A stretch of DNA of 64,000 bases from Nymphaea colorata (lineage: Eukaryota; Streptophyta; Magnoliopsida; Nymphaeales; Nymphaeaceae): assembly GCF_008831285.2 (NCBI RefSeq), contig NC_045144.1, forward strand, positions 8,035,886 to 8,099,885, in the 5' to 3' direction. The position numbers and the translations under genes were made by a program. This document shows, one piece after another, positions 39,245 through 51,657 of the stretch (positions are counted from its first letter, which is position 1; every line of letters starts with the position of its first letter). The notes beneath the pieces are model-generated. The model did not search any database, was not told the origin of the DNA, and saw only the letters and a program-made list of their open reading frames with translations.

Positions 39245-42017
39245 CGTGTGTATATTTATGCAAAATATCAGAAAAAGACAAAATGAAAGCAACATTTAAA
39301 TAAACAAGTGATATAAATAAAAGCATTACATGTTAATAAATTATTCTAACTCTCAAAACAGAATGAAAGCTGAGTTAAAAACAAACTAAATCAAGCAAAA
39401 TTAAGAAGTTTGGAAAAGTACAAGAGAGAGATGTCTCATGTCCCCAAACCTAAGTTTAAAGTGCTTAGCACTGACACTTAAATCTATACTTGCAGTACAC
39501 TCCTGTGACATAGCTAAGTGTCGTACACATTCTTAAGTCCCAGTTTGAATGGTGATGAAGTACCACTCCTAGACCAGTTATTCTGACACCAATACACCAT
39601 CATACAGGGGCCCGTGGTCCTAAAGCACTTGAACCAGGTCAGCTTACCAACCATTTCCCAAAATATGACTACATCAGTTTAACAAAGTCGTCAAGAGGTC
39701 CATGTTGTGATGATAATGGGGTTCATGATAAGTGAATAATGCAAACACAGAGAGAATTATTAATCTTGTCCTGTTGATTACCTGTTTAGAAACAGCTAAT
39801 TCACTAGCAGCACGCTTTCAAACAATATTTCAACATTCTTGGGACAAATTGAAAAGAAAATTTGTAAGTATTTAATTCTTAATAAATAAATAAATTAGGC
39901 ACCAACAATCCTAATAGTACACATAGCTAGTTCCCATTTGTTCATGCAAGTAATTAGTAATATGTATCCAGAATATGTCCACATCTCTTTGTAGATATAA
40001 TAGAAAAGGAAAAATGTTTTCTTCTTTTATGGCCTATGGGAATTAGATTTGGTGATCCAATATAGGCCATCTGGTGGCCATTCAGAGTTTTTCCAATAGG
40101 GATGAAATTGGTAGACCAAAAAATGTATGGTTCGGAAAAAAAAAAGAACAAGAAAACATTCCAAGCACATCCAGTTGAACCTGTGTACAACCACCCGAAT
40201 CAAGCAGAAATAGCAGGCGGGCATATATTTTGATGACCAAATCAGCAGCCCCTTTCTTCTATTAGTAAATAATTTTAAGCACTTACCATTCCAAATTCAC
40301 AAAAAAGGAATTTCGTGCTAGCTCTATGAATTACCACCTATTTTTTTAAGGTCATTGGGCATCAACCATGATTTGCTATAGACATGCCTCGGCAGTTAAA
40401 CAAGATCCCTAAAAAGTAGTTTTCATATACAGCCATTGGGGCACATGCACACATATACATGTCGATGCACAAACATGTGGAAGTCATGTATAATTTTGCC
40501 CACATTTACATGGAATCACATGAACCGTGGCTACAATGCTGCAACGCAAAGTACCCAATGACTTCCACTAATATATAGAAACAACTAAACAATGTACGGA
40601 CATATACAAGGTTTATGAGTACTGCAAAAGGAAAATACTTCGAATAACAAAAAAGAAGCACAGCCAAAAGTTAGTAACGTGGAAGATAAAATAAGACATG
40701 CATTCAGAACTACCATAATAAGAATCAACCTAGAATTACTCAATTTGATTCATAAATGCCTGAAGTTGTCTATGAGAACTGTAAAGACTATAATGTCATA
40801 TTATTGCAGAAAATTTATGCACGTCAAAATGCTCAGTGTCCCAAGCTAATTGTTGATATACTTGTCCAAGTCTGGGTCCAGATCCATGTGGACCCAGACG
40901 AGGTAGGACCAGGCCATTCCCGAGCCGCAACAAAGGAAGAGAAGAGAAACTGGAAACGTAGTGCACAAAAATCTAGGCCTGTATACCCTTTCGCGTTCGA
41001 CTTCATTAGCCAATCAAAAGCATTATATGAGAGTCAAACTGAAACCTCTCTGTTGTCCAACCCAAACCAGGTCCAAATCAGTTTCTGTAGAAACCCCTGA
41101 TGAAAGTCGAAGCCACTACTTAGCAAGGATATTAGAACTACTCTTTCTTGGAAGTCCAACTAAAGACCTATACATGGCCAATTTGGTTTGGCAACTCTTT
41201 CCGTAAGGTCTAAAATTCAAGCCGTCGTGTCAGAAGGTGGGATATTAAACTTGACAATTTCTATTTGTTTTGAGTTTGGCACACCAAATCAAGCTGCCGT
41301 TTCTTTTTTTTCTTCCCACCACGCACGCTCACGAATGATCCAATGAGCATTTCTTGGGGATGCCCTGAGACTAAAAAAATAACCAATTCTGAGCCGCACA
41401 AAGCTGCCAACTCTATGGTAGTATGCAGATTGTCGAACTACACCAGACGATTCGGTATGCGCATCATAATGGATGAGAAATGATCAGCAGACATTTAATT
41501 ATTAATAGCCAAGAATTTTACTCTTCATGGTCTATATAAGGTTCCTAGTTCCGTTCGTGACAATTCTTTGATGCAAACGTAGACCTGAACTGTCCGCCGA
41601 TGAGAAAAGACAACCGTTTTAGAAATGGTTAAACAATTAGAATATAACCTTATATAGAAAATTAGAAAAGAAACAAACAAGGAAGAAAACAACCGCAAAC
41701 CGAAAATGAGGAAAGGAAAAGATTCAATTCAGGAATAATAAACTTTTTTTCTCGAGACCTAACATCATGTCAATGAAAAAAATAGAAGAAAAGGAAGGAA
41801 TTTTGCTCGGAAATCCAAACAGAGTTCCCATCGATTATATCAGAAGAGAAGCGGGCGAAGTAACAAGATATTCAATTCTAAACGCGTACAAAGAGTTAAA
41901 AGTCCGGAATCAATGAGAAAAACAGAAGCAATCGCTTCGGATGGTGGCGATCCATCCCGTAGAGGAACAATTAGCAATCAGATCTAGGAACATGGCGGAA
42001 CTCCCCAGAGAGAAGGG

Positions 42018-42079
<62 letters not shown>

Positions 42080-42480
42080 CAGAGAGAGAAACTAGCCTGA
42101 TTGACGAGTTCCTGCGGCTGGAAGAGCGGATCGGTGAGGGACCTTGCGCGCGAACTGGAGCTCCTCGGCAGCGCGTTCTTGCTGCCGCCAGGGGCGGAGT
42201 TAACCGGGTACCGGAGAGATGACGATCGTTCAACAGGAAGGAGCCCGTTGGCGCCTTGCTGCTGCAGGAAGAGGGCGGCCGCAAGGGCCTGCTCGTGGAT
42301 GATTGCCTCCTCGAGCTTGTCCCTCCGCAGGGACCGGTCGCCCCTCCTCCACCTCGAGCTCGACCCCGGGGGGCCCCTCGCCTCCTGCGCCTGCGAGGGC
42401 CGCCTCTGCACCTTCCTCCTCCTCCCCGCCCTCCTGTCTTCCTCCTCCTTCCCCGAGAAGCAGCTCGACAAGTTGCCCAT
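30342..42480 (-). CDS. MES11-like: Chloroplastic methylesterase 11-like protein (alpha/beta hydrolase)
   Basis: Five exons, 42097-42480, 37685-37921, 36534-36677, 34869-35000 and 30342-30629, join in frame to 394 residues. Exon 1 (1-128) is a basic, Ser-rich N-terminal extension starting MGNLSSCFSGK, with LEEAIIHEQALAAA and PRSSSSRARSLTDPL, as in the MES11-15 group of putative plastid methylesterases. The hydrolase domain follows: VHGGGFGAWCWYK (143-155), VGHDFGG (211-217), Asp340 and His368 in GSDHSPFFSKPQ. The family hydrolyses methyl esters such as methyl salicylate, methyl jasmonate or methyl-IAA, but here the nucleophile Ser is Asp214, so ordinary esterase activity is doubtful. Intron 1 (4.2 kb) has a GC donor after CAG at 42097; the other introns are GT-AG. 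Introns 1 and 4 carry transposon debris. The reading frame is undamaged. Confidence 0.93.
32087..32470. repeat. Inverted duplication of the copia RNase H end
   Basis: The left arm (about 32087-32217) and right arm (about 32303-32470) are reverse complements. Shared words are ATCAGAYAGAAAGTAGAGG, AAAAGAAAATTGATCC, AGAGAGATTT and TATTAAAAGGCAAGTTGTCC. The left arm lacks about 33 bases present in the right arm. The centre is about 85 bases. Transcription of the host intron would give a long hairpin. Confidence 0.85.
32310..33520 (-). pseudogene. Copia pol remnant (reverse transcriptase to RNase H)
   Basis: On the minus strand 33496-33293 reads WPISQIDANNVFLHGDLNEE and later CRLKKAIYGLKQASKSCFDRF, the conserved copia RT block. 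Further along, 32470-32310 reads HIKIDQIFIRQKVEEKKIDP and LLTKGLT, the end of copia RNase H. Stops and frameshifts lie in between. It opposes the direction implied by the LTRs and primer-binding site. Confidence 0.8.
34666..34727. repeat. GA microsatellite in intron 4
   Basis: About 30 GA units with a few AAAG interruptions, about 140 bases downstream (in transcript sense) of exon 4 of the methylesterase gene. The Arg-Glu repeat frames seen here are not genes. Confidence 0.95.
39138..39415. repeat. Interspersed repeat, copy 2
   Basis: GTCACATGGGTACAGGTACAAA, then ATGCAAAATATC, CAAGTGATATAAATAAA, CATTACATG and AATCAAGCAAAATTAAG match the order at 22913-23135. It lies in intron 1 of the methylesterase gene, as copy 1 lies in the likely leader intron of the SPIRAL1-like gene. 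A TA/TG microsatellite is inserted at about 39212-39252. Confidence 0.8.
40870..40899. repeat. Perfect 11-bp inverted repeat
   Basis: GTCTGGGTCCA and TGGACCCAGAC face each other across the 8-base loop GATCCATG, in intron 1 of the methylesterase gene. It may be the core of a small transposon or a chance hairpin. Confidence 0.7.
42016..42090. repeat. GT/GA compound microsatellite just inside intron 1
   Basis: (TG)n then (AG)n lies within 10-80 bases of the GC donor of intron 1. On the transcript strand it is a long CT tract followed by CA repeats. Confidence 0.95.
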
Positions 42481-42599
42481 GGCCGCCTACATCGATCGAT
42501 CACACCGCAGGCGCAGCAGCCCGGAGGGAGGGACGGAGAAGCAAAGGGGTACAATTGTAATTAACGTAAGAGCAGTTGCGGAAGGAAGCAAGCTTCCCA

Positions 42600-42660
42600 G
42601 GTGCCGCGTTCCCTCGTCCCGTTCCGTTTCCGGCGGCGTGCGCCTTATATATGGAAGGCG
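42600..42660 (-). promoter_or_regulatory. Core promoter of the methylesterase 11-like gene
   Basis: On the minus strand ATATATAAGGCG (TATA word at 42645-42652) lies about 165 bases above the start codon at 42480. The spacing and the GC-rich leader that follows fit a TATA promoter with a leader of about 130 bases. Confidence 0.6.
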
Positions 42661-42849
42661 GACGTTAATTTCACCCTGCGATTCAAAGAAACTACGGGAA
42701 TGCCACTCAGGTAGTTTCAATTATAACTGTCTTAAAAGTCATGGGTGGTTAGGGAAAGTCGCTGTTTGGGGATTCAAACACTTCCATATCCGAGTGCCGA
42801 TTTTCAAAAGCAGAATGTGGCCTTGCTGGTTTGGTCGTGGCTGGTAGGC

Positions 42850-43830
42850 GGTCAGTCGCTAATTTAAACTTATTCAAATATAAATGTTAAAACCTAGCAA
42901 TAAAAAAGTATATTAAATCCGATTCAGCCTTTTACGAAGACAAAAGCATACAATTTGAATGATAATTTTATCCTTACACTCAAAAGGCAACATGTTTCCC
43001 TCGAACCCAAGTCAATCTTTCAAATGGCAGTTCAACTTCGTACTATGACAATAGTCAAGGGCAGCGACAGCGTCACATATGGGCTTATGTGGAAAGTTCC
43101 TCACACTAGCCTCTCAATGTTTTTTTTTTATCTTTATAATAATACTTTCAAATATTTGTTCTATTATATACATTGTATATATATAAATGTCCCTTTAAAT
43201 ATAAAATCTTATGAACGAGTACTATCATTGAGGCTAGTTGAAGTAAGTACAAGTTCTTCAAAGTTATGGTTCAAATCAAATGATTTTACACCACCAATGG
43301 AGTAACAACTTGAGTACAATTCTTGAAACCTTATTGTTATTGTCTAATGAAACTGCCTCAAAAAATAAGGTAAACTCATAAAACTCTATAACATAGTGTT
43401 TCATAAATCTACATCAAATTTTGAGTATAATTATTGGACATTAAAAGTCTGTTCTAAGTACCATACGACCCCTATTCATTTTTCCTTTTAAGTTTTCCAA
43501 TGAATTTAAGGGAAAAGAATGATGCAGGTTGAGGCTGAGCTTGGTAGGGGACTTTACTCAGATAGTCACATTTATGAGATTTGAATTATGACCCGCGCGC
43601 ATGGCAGTCACGTTTTAATAGTATTGTTAGCGCCCACTTTAAGCATCCATAAAGACAAATATGTTTTTACAAAAATGACCGAGGTCGTTTTTGTAAATTT
43701 GGACACCGGAACATATTCAAGCCCCCGAATATATAACCGACTTATGTTTGTTATAGGCAGACTCATGTTGGTAGTTCTTCAACATGTTGGCTTATATAAT
43801 ATAGTTTGATATCAATACGTCATTTTCGTA
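42850..43830. other. Intergenic, no gene recognised
   Basis: AT-rich DNA. Frames at 42955-43305 and 43588-43809 (plus) have no recognisable features and no splice or promoter context that I could support. Confidence 0.45.
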
Positions 43831-43835
43831 GTCTT

Positions 43836-43925
43836 GAGGGGTCAACTGGTTAGGTCAGCGGTAGGTAGGCAGCTAATCCCTGGTTCAAACTCTGCGGATT
43901 TAGGAGTCCTGACCTGACCCGCTAA
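43836..43925 (+). repeat. tRNA-like SINE head
   Basis: GGTTCAAACTC at 43882-43892 matches a pol III box B, and ACTGGTTAGGTCAGCGG, about 30 bases before it, resembles a degenerate box A. The segment cannot fold as a good tRNA and has no clear acceptor stem, so a tRNA-derived SINE is more likely than a tRNA gene. Its tail was not identified. Confidence 0.4.
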
Positions 43926-44389
43926 CTAAGAAAAAATTGATTTCACCAAAAATCTTAATTGGTCATGCTCAGAATGGTCGATTCATATCTAAATTCAATT
44001 TATTGGCCTATACAATGGTGCCATGTGTTATACACTACTTGGTTATTGTTTTTAAAGATTTCTAAAGTTTTTTTAAAATCATATTTTTATACTTTTTTGT
44101 TGTTTAGTAAATATAATTAATATTTTTTTTTTATCAAATTCACAACCAACTCAACCGATTCATTGAATCGATAGCTTCATCCATATTTTATTCAATGTCG
44201 ACTGTTTAAACGTGTTGCAGAAAGCAGTGCAACGTCAACCATGTTGACCTTTTTAAGATTTCGCCAACCCCAAATCCATTCATATGACACATTTATTAAA
44301 AAAGTGGTCCTGTGATTTAATATGATTACCAGAGCATTAGCCAACCAGTGTTAAGAAGGAGGCGCAAGTAATGGTACGACTTTTTTAGG

Positions 44390-45110
44390 AATATAAAATG
44401 AGTCGAGTCAAGGCTCGACCCGAGATCAACTTGTGCTTGAATTAGGACTCAAGTTGCAAATGAATCGAGTTTGAGTTACACGAGTTCGACTTGGTTTGTG
44501 TCCTGTTTGTTTATTAATCTTTGGAAACATGTTAATAATTTTTATTATTTTAATTTAACACCTTTTTGTGATTTTCATTTTCATTTAAGAGAAGAATATG
44601 TATGAGCCAAGTGAGACGGGTTTAAACGAGTCGAGCTGGAACTCGGACTTCATTCAAAAGTATAAAAAAAGCTCAAAACTCGGACTTGCTATGGAAGATT
44701 TATGAAATATTATTCACGAAATAGAAACATTGTTTAGATATATATATGTCTTTAATAGCATCGTGTACAGTAGTTGAAACTTTTAGAAGAGAGAAAAACA
44801 CTGAAAAAAGTTAATTTCAACTGCTCACTAAATGCAACCTCCGAAGGAGAAGGTTAAATTTGAATAAAGGTGGTGTTTTCTGTGCGTTAGTTTGAGGAAT
44901 TAATCAATACTGGAATTGTTTTATTTTATTAATTATTTTAAAATATGTATCAATTGACCTTTGACATGCTTGACAACTTCCTGAGCTGGGCTTCTTCTAT
45001 TGCTCTATTTTACGCGGCAGAGGCGGAGCCAGAAATTCTGACTACGGGGACAAATTATTTTAAATTTTTAAGGGGAAAAAATATATAAATGAAAAAAATT
45101 ACCAGTACCA
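44390..45110. repeat. Two dispersed repeat pieces (GAGTCGAG type and GGCGGAGCCAG type)
   Basis: About 44390-44690 carries AATGAGTCGAGT, CGACCCGAG and CGAGTCGAGCT words as at 27805-27995. About 44995-45110 begins GGCAGAGGCGGAGCCAGAAATT and continues AT-rich; it resembles the ends at 1895-2075 and 16240-16520. Confidence 0.4.
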
Positions 45111-45582
45111 ATATGAAAATAAGTACATTTTATTAATCTATGTTGGCAATTGCCCACACCTGCCTCCTCGAAGCGACAGAAAATGCCCCTACAGGAGCTT
45201 GGGACGTTCCGATGGGCAGCCATTGGATGCTTGCAAACACAAGTACTGAATATTCTTTTGATTTTAAGGAACTGAACTGGTTATTAGCAATGTTGGGAAG
45301 AGGGGATTTTCTGATTTGAGTTGAGATCAAGGAAGAGTTGTCAACGATACTCCGAGAAGATGGTATAGTAATTGGCAGGGAAATTGTTGGTTGTGAGTTT
45401 CTAGAAACCAGGAATGGCACTTTCAATTAATCATAAGGTGAAGACATTATTGTTCTGGACAAGACATTATTGTATTGTGGATTCACTTGCATATATGTGG
45501 GGAAAACCATTTCTTAGGTGTTAGTGTTCGAAAGCAGACTCTGATTTTGTCAGAGTTTATGGGGCTATAATTCTCATCCTCA

Positions 45583-45658
45583 AAACATTTTTCTAAGAAA
45601 AGAGGAGGCTAGGGAAAGGGAAACATTTTTCTAAGAAAAGAGGAGGCTAGAGAAAGGG
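45583..45658. repeat. 38-bp tandem duplication
   Basis: The unit AAACATTTTTCTAAGAAAAG plus AGGAGGCTAGRGAAAGGG occurs at 45583-45620 and 45621-45658 with one mismatch and no spacer, so it is recent. Confidence 0.9.
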
Positions 45659-47149
45659 AGGAACAGAGAAGAGGAGGAATGCACAGAGAACATATTGTGC
45701 AGGGGCAAGAAGCCCATCTTCACTAAGTCGAAGGTGGGCGATGGGGCAGAGTTACCATATGGTAATCAGTTCAAAGTACTGCAAAAGGAGAAGGGTTCTG
45801 TTGATAGAATAGAAAAGCAGGAACAAGAAAGGGACTTAGAGGCAGTTTGGTGGAAAGAACACTCTGAGAGTGTCTAAAGAATCTGCCCCAAATAATATGG
45901 TAGATTTATAGAACATTATAACTATTGTTCTATGAACCTGAGTCAATATTTGAGGCAGATTCATTGGACACTTCATGAGTGTCCTTGCTGCCAAGGACTC
46001 CTTAAGGGGTCACCACAAAAAAACCGAAAAATTACTGATAGCCAGAAACTGTCGGTAAAACATGAAGATGTGTTGATAAAAGTTTTTCCGACGTCTGCAA
46101 CGGTTGTTGGTCAAAATCATCACTGGCATTCTAGCGCATGCATTGCACTGTGCATCGATGTAGATCCTTCACGACATGTACCACACATAGGTAAATAAAA
46201 TTATTACTGACGTCTTTATAATTTTTACCAACACCTTTTAGACATCGGTAAAAATTTTTACAACATCCAGCTAGATGTTGGTAAAAGTTTTATCGACATT
46301 GCACTAGACACCATTAAAATTTTTTGTTGACACAATCACAGACGTCGGTAATACTTTCACCAACATTTGACCAAGTGTTGCAATTAATATTTATAGATGC
46401 AGCATTGGTGAAAATGTGTTTTTTTTTATTCACATATGACATAAGTAGTTTCAAAAATTGATATATATATAAATATTAACTTGCTTTCAAATCAAACAGT
46501 TACATGTTGCAATGATTAAAACTAAGCCTCATCATCTATACTTTGCCATGTATCTCTTGTCCCATCACATATGAGTAGATTTCATTACTTTCTAGTGTAT
46601 CTTGCATACCTTTAAACAACGTTTTGAGTTGCTCTTTTAGTTGATCCTACAAAATATAATAACATATATCATAAAGAATGTAATTATTCGTAGCTACTTG
46701 GATAGAAGAATGTGATGATTGAGTGAGATTACAATAAAAGCATTGGTTTCAAGGTTTTAGTAGTTCGAGTTCCTAGTGGTCCTAGTAGCAATAAACAACC
46801 TAGCACATGATGGCTGCTATGAACTTTCCCTAAACTGTATATTACAAGACAAGTTATCAGTTAATATGTTTGGTTATATCATACAAGAACACAAATATCA
46901 TTTACTACATTCTCCATAAAACTTGCAAAGCTCTGCATACTAGTTATATGTAAATACTTTTGTTTAGCATGCATCTGTGTATTTTTTTAGCTGATGTTCT
47001 AAAACACGAAATCACATAAATTTGGTAATGTTGTCATACAAGTCTCTTGTTATGTTTTGATAGCAGCATGCCAATTGTTGTCAACTGGATATTCTGTATA
47101 AAAACTTATTTGACGTTGGGATGCTAAAACGAATGGTTCATCCTTCATA

Positions 47150-49900
47150 TATATGTAGTTGATGTTAACCAATGTGAATCCAAATTTATCAACTTTAATG
47201 TCTCTACGACGTGCAATCAAGACATCATATCATTCACACTTGAATATAACATACTTTAGTCTCTCACAATAACTAAACTCTATTATATCAGTGATATATC
47301 CATAATATTCAACTTCACCAACATTGAAAGTATGTGCATCAACAAAAACACCACTATTCTAGTATTTCATGTATATATACTTATCTCTTGTATTATATCT
47401 GAATCTATTTGATATGAATCATTCATATCTAAATGCATTCCTGTTTGAGAATTGAGACAACCAAACAATATCTTCTACTATATGTTGATTTCATTGATCA
47501 TGTTTTTTTCTAACCTGTAACATTACATATACATATGTAAATATCATAAATAATATAAATCTAAATACATATGTAAATAAGTATGAACCATACATGTTTT
47601 TCAAACTAATCTAGAAACTTTGCTTTGTAGAGACATTGTATGCCATTGGGATTCTTCACGTATTGTTTGGTAATTGACCTCAAGTGTCACCTACGAGACA
47701 AAAAGTTCACGTGACAATATCAATATATATTATCTAAACAGTATATTATACACAAGTAAAGTTCAGAATATTCTTATGTAATATATGGTAAAACAACCTT
47801 ATGATTAAATAGTATGTAAGTATGCACTTACTGGCAAGTTAAGGTGTCCATGGTTACCAACTCTATATGCCTAATGGATGTCTATCTCTCTCCATACTGG
47901 ATTCATCTTTTGGATTAACAATAATGTCTTCGGCATTCCTTTCAGGTCTATTCATTTTTATTATACACATTTGCATTATGTTAAAAAAATGTCATACACC
48001 AAGCAATCCATTGCAATTGACTATTCTGGTTGACTTTTATTACACATATACCTTTTTTTAACTTAAATAAGCATATGATACAAACAAAAAGTAATAGTGT
48101 GAAGATGAGCAGTGTTGTTCACAACTTATTTCAAACAAAAATTAAAACAAAAAACATACCTCTCAGTAGGATACATCAACTGGTATTATATTGGTCTACC
48201 CAATCAAACTTCATTTGCTAAATGAATTGTTAAATGCATCATTACATTAAAAAAAACTTGATGGAAATATCATTTCTAATTGACAAAGTGTTAAATTAGT
48301 TTGATGTTCTAATTCTTGTAACTCAACATTTGTTATGACCTCCATGCACAATTTTTTGAAAACTCGTAATATTGTATCAATATGCGACTGATCTTCATGG
48401 GTAGAGATTTTCTTAAAGCCAAAGAAAGAAATTATTGTAGGAGCACATAACAATCAAAACTGTTTAGATTGGAAATATTGTGTCCTCTCACAACTACTTT
48501 GCGTGATATGTTTCTTGAATAACCTTCTCGAATTGTTAAAAAATTTTAACACATTACAAAATATATCTTTTTTTATCCATGTTCATGTTGTAACATGGTG
48601 AAGGAAGTATCCACTTATCCGAATTTGGATGTTGTCGTGCATGAACTAATTCTTGTATGTTCATTTCCTTTGAGTTCATTCTAGCATGCAAATGATCTTT
48701 CAATTTGCTATATATATTTAATAATGTAGCAATGATTTTATCACATACATTCTTTTTTATGTGCATAACATATAAATAAAGTAAACAAAAATACTTTTTT
48801 CTTCCAATTATATATGAGTCCTTCTTCCATATCTATGTTCAACGTCATATCCACAACAATTTCGACCCCATAATCATGTGTCGGGAAACATGTCTTAATT
48901 CCACTTTACCATCAAACATGTGTTTGTTTTTTCGATATGACAAAGTGAACAAAATATTCTTTTTTTTTTTCAATTATATCTGAGTCTTTCCTCCATATAT
49001 GTGTTCAACATCATATCCACAACAATTTTGACCCTATAATCTTGGGAAAGTGGTTTTAACTCCACTTTACCATCAAATTAAAATAACTCATACAACACAT
49101 CTTTTTACTAGCTTTAATTTGCAACTACATATATCTTTATAACGGACGAGACAAGCTAGTTTACCCTTCATATTCCAACCCGATATGCATACATATCTTA
49201 AAAAAAATCGTGTATATTCTACAATAACTTGACACACATTTGAAAATGTTGTCATCTATGAAAGTAAAAAACACATACTCCTTTAGCCCATAATAGTTTT
49301 AATTCACCAACAATAGTTGTAGTTGTAGGTAGACATTTATGCCAGTTGTATTTGGAGTTGTTGGTCTTGAGATGATTAATGCTAACAATATATAAGGTTA
49401 TTTCATATACATCCAATATGGTAAATTATATATCACTAACAAAACATGCAATATGATGTAGGTTGAATTGAAATTTTTAAATGGGTTCAAACTAAACTCA
49501 AGTGCACATTTCGAGCTTTTAATGAAAATGATGGTGCATCTCATCAAAGTTCTTCTATGTTTCATCATATGTTGGGTGCCTTAAGACTCCATTCTTTACA
49601 TGTTGGTCACTATGTCATGTCATATATTTTGCAACTTTCGTAGAGACCTTCGTCATCAGTGTCATTTGAAGTTTACCAGCCTTTGTCCTCCTCAATTCAT
49701 TATCTTTCTTTTATCGCGAAGTGCCACAATTTATTACATATATCTTTTGTTGCTTCTTCATTCCTGAATAACATACAACTATTGGGATATATATCAATTT
49801 TTTTGTTATTGAACCCTTACAATGATCTTCTTTGCCTCATAAACCGACTTTGGCAGCTCTGCTGCCCTAGAAAATACATCCATTAGCAGCTCAAACAATA
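47150..49900 (-). pseudogene. CACTA TNP2-like transposase remnant
   Basis: Reading the minus strand from high to low coordinates gives the family order. LPKSVYEAKKII, DIYPN-like and RNEEATKDICNK pieces (about 49890-49720) match the TNP2 N-terminal half. VLRHPTYDETWKNFDEMH (about 49600-49540) starts the catalytic part. MHIKKNVCDKIIATLLNIYS with LPSPCYNM (48766-48554) is the DUF4218 start. FVDAHTFN, YYGYITDIIEFSYCE and FGFTLVNINYIY (about 47345-47155) are DUF4216. Frameshifts and stops break every block. The catalytic centre is too damaged to trace, so the copy cannot move by itself. Confidence 0.8.
48794..49077. repeat. Tandem duplication of about 120 bp inside the transposase remnant
   Basis: TTCAATTATATMTGAGTC, CATATCCACAACAATTT and CCACTTTACCATCAAA occur in the same order at 48794-48917 and 48957-49077, with about 10-15% difference by eye. 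Confidence 0.8.
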
Positions 49901-51657
49901 AACCAAAGCTTTTGTCAATTCATCTACACATACTTTTTTATATGAAACAACCATATTAAAACTCATATTTGTAAATCTGATGTGATGTGATTTTGGATAC
50001 ATATACAATTTTACAATACAATTCAATCCATGTTTACATATATAAAATTAACAATGTATTACAATACAAAGTGAAACCATACACCAGCTATACTTTTAAT
50101 GGATTTCACAAGTGGTGAGTTCATGTCAAACGTTGGAGACAACAATTGAATATCATGACTTGTATAATCAAGACATGACAAATTTAAGAAGAATCAATAT
50201 AAAACAAGCACAAAATTACTCAATTGAAGTATTTCTAGTACACAAAATTAAAAGTCCACATGATAATTCAATGCTCAATGAGTACAACCGGCTTTTAGTG
50301 TCTTTTACGTCAAAAGCATCTAGACTTAGTTAACACTGGCTAGCACAAGTATAGACTAGTTCGACGCATTTTACGTGTGAACTCAAAATTACACAACCCA
50401 CTAATGTAGATTGCTTGAATACAAAAATTCTTAAAGCTAACAACTAAAAACTACGGACTATAAATTTTAAAACATACTATTCTAAACTACCAAACTAGCT
50501 AGAGCGAGACACACCACAATAACAAATGTTCAAGCAGATCTTGCATTTTCTCTCTCTAGGACAGCTCCCATTTAAAAACTAGGTGTCTCACCAATTAACA
50601 ACTAATTTTCATCTAGAATTTAACTTTAACAATATATAACTATTTCCCCTACTAAACCACACTATAAACCACAGAAAATACAATCAAAATCAACACCTAA
50701 TACAAAATGGTAGACTTTCTCTCTCTAGAATGTAGAAAATCAACAAGTAGCAGCTCGCAAGCTAAAAATAATTATATCCATTAGTTGCCAACTAATATTT
50801 ATATAAAAAATGACTGAAATGAAAAATAATCATCAATTACACTAGAAAAACATGATTTAAGCTAAAAAAATTACAACTTGACTACTTAAATTAAATCTAC
50901 ACTAGTGAAACTATCGGTATGCATTGCACTTACTAGAAAATACAAAGGATTACAGCACACAGTATTAAATTAACTACACATAAGGATTAACAACTTTTTT
51001 CTATCTAAAAACTAATATAATTGAAATATAACTATTGATCCTACCATTCTACAACAAAAATTACAACCAAGATACAATAAGCAACAAACTAATGTCCATA
51101 TACACTAATATAAAATTAGAAAATACAGTAAGTAACAGCACACACAATTAAATTGAGCATATACCATTGCATCTAACTATGATTAATCTAAAATGAATCA
51201 AAATGCAAGATAACTAATTCATACAACTAAAAAAGACAAGAACTTGAAGTAAACATAACAGTTAACTACTCTAAATTAATTCTATACTAATTGAAAACCT
51301 ATAACAATGACTAGTGAACAATCTTAGCTACTAAATATAAAGTAAATGTCATTAACACTTAAATTCTATCAACTTTAACTAGTTAAACAGTAGTATGACT
51401 ATGGTCTATACCTAAGACATACTAAAACACACAAAATTAATGCTTGAGAAATTAAGGAATTAAAAAGAAACTAAACTTAAGAGCTGTTGTCCATGGCCAG
51501 CAAGCTCCACCTAGTTAAGAACCATAAAACCATCTATTTGGACACACTATTTACTGCCTATTCTATAATAACATGCACTAAAACATATAATTAATGCTGA
51601 AAAGAAAAATGATTAAAAGAGAATAAATACCAAATGTGGTGAAATGCAACTAACAAC

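Noticed and set aside
42101-42847. Long plus-strand frame of 248 codons
   Set aside because: It lies opposite exon 1 of the methylesterase gene; the GC-rich coding strand leaves the opposite strand open. The minus strand has the conserved protein, promoter and splice context.
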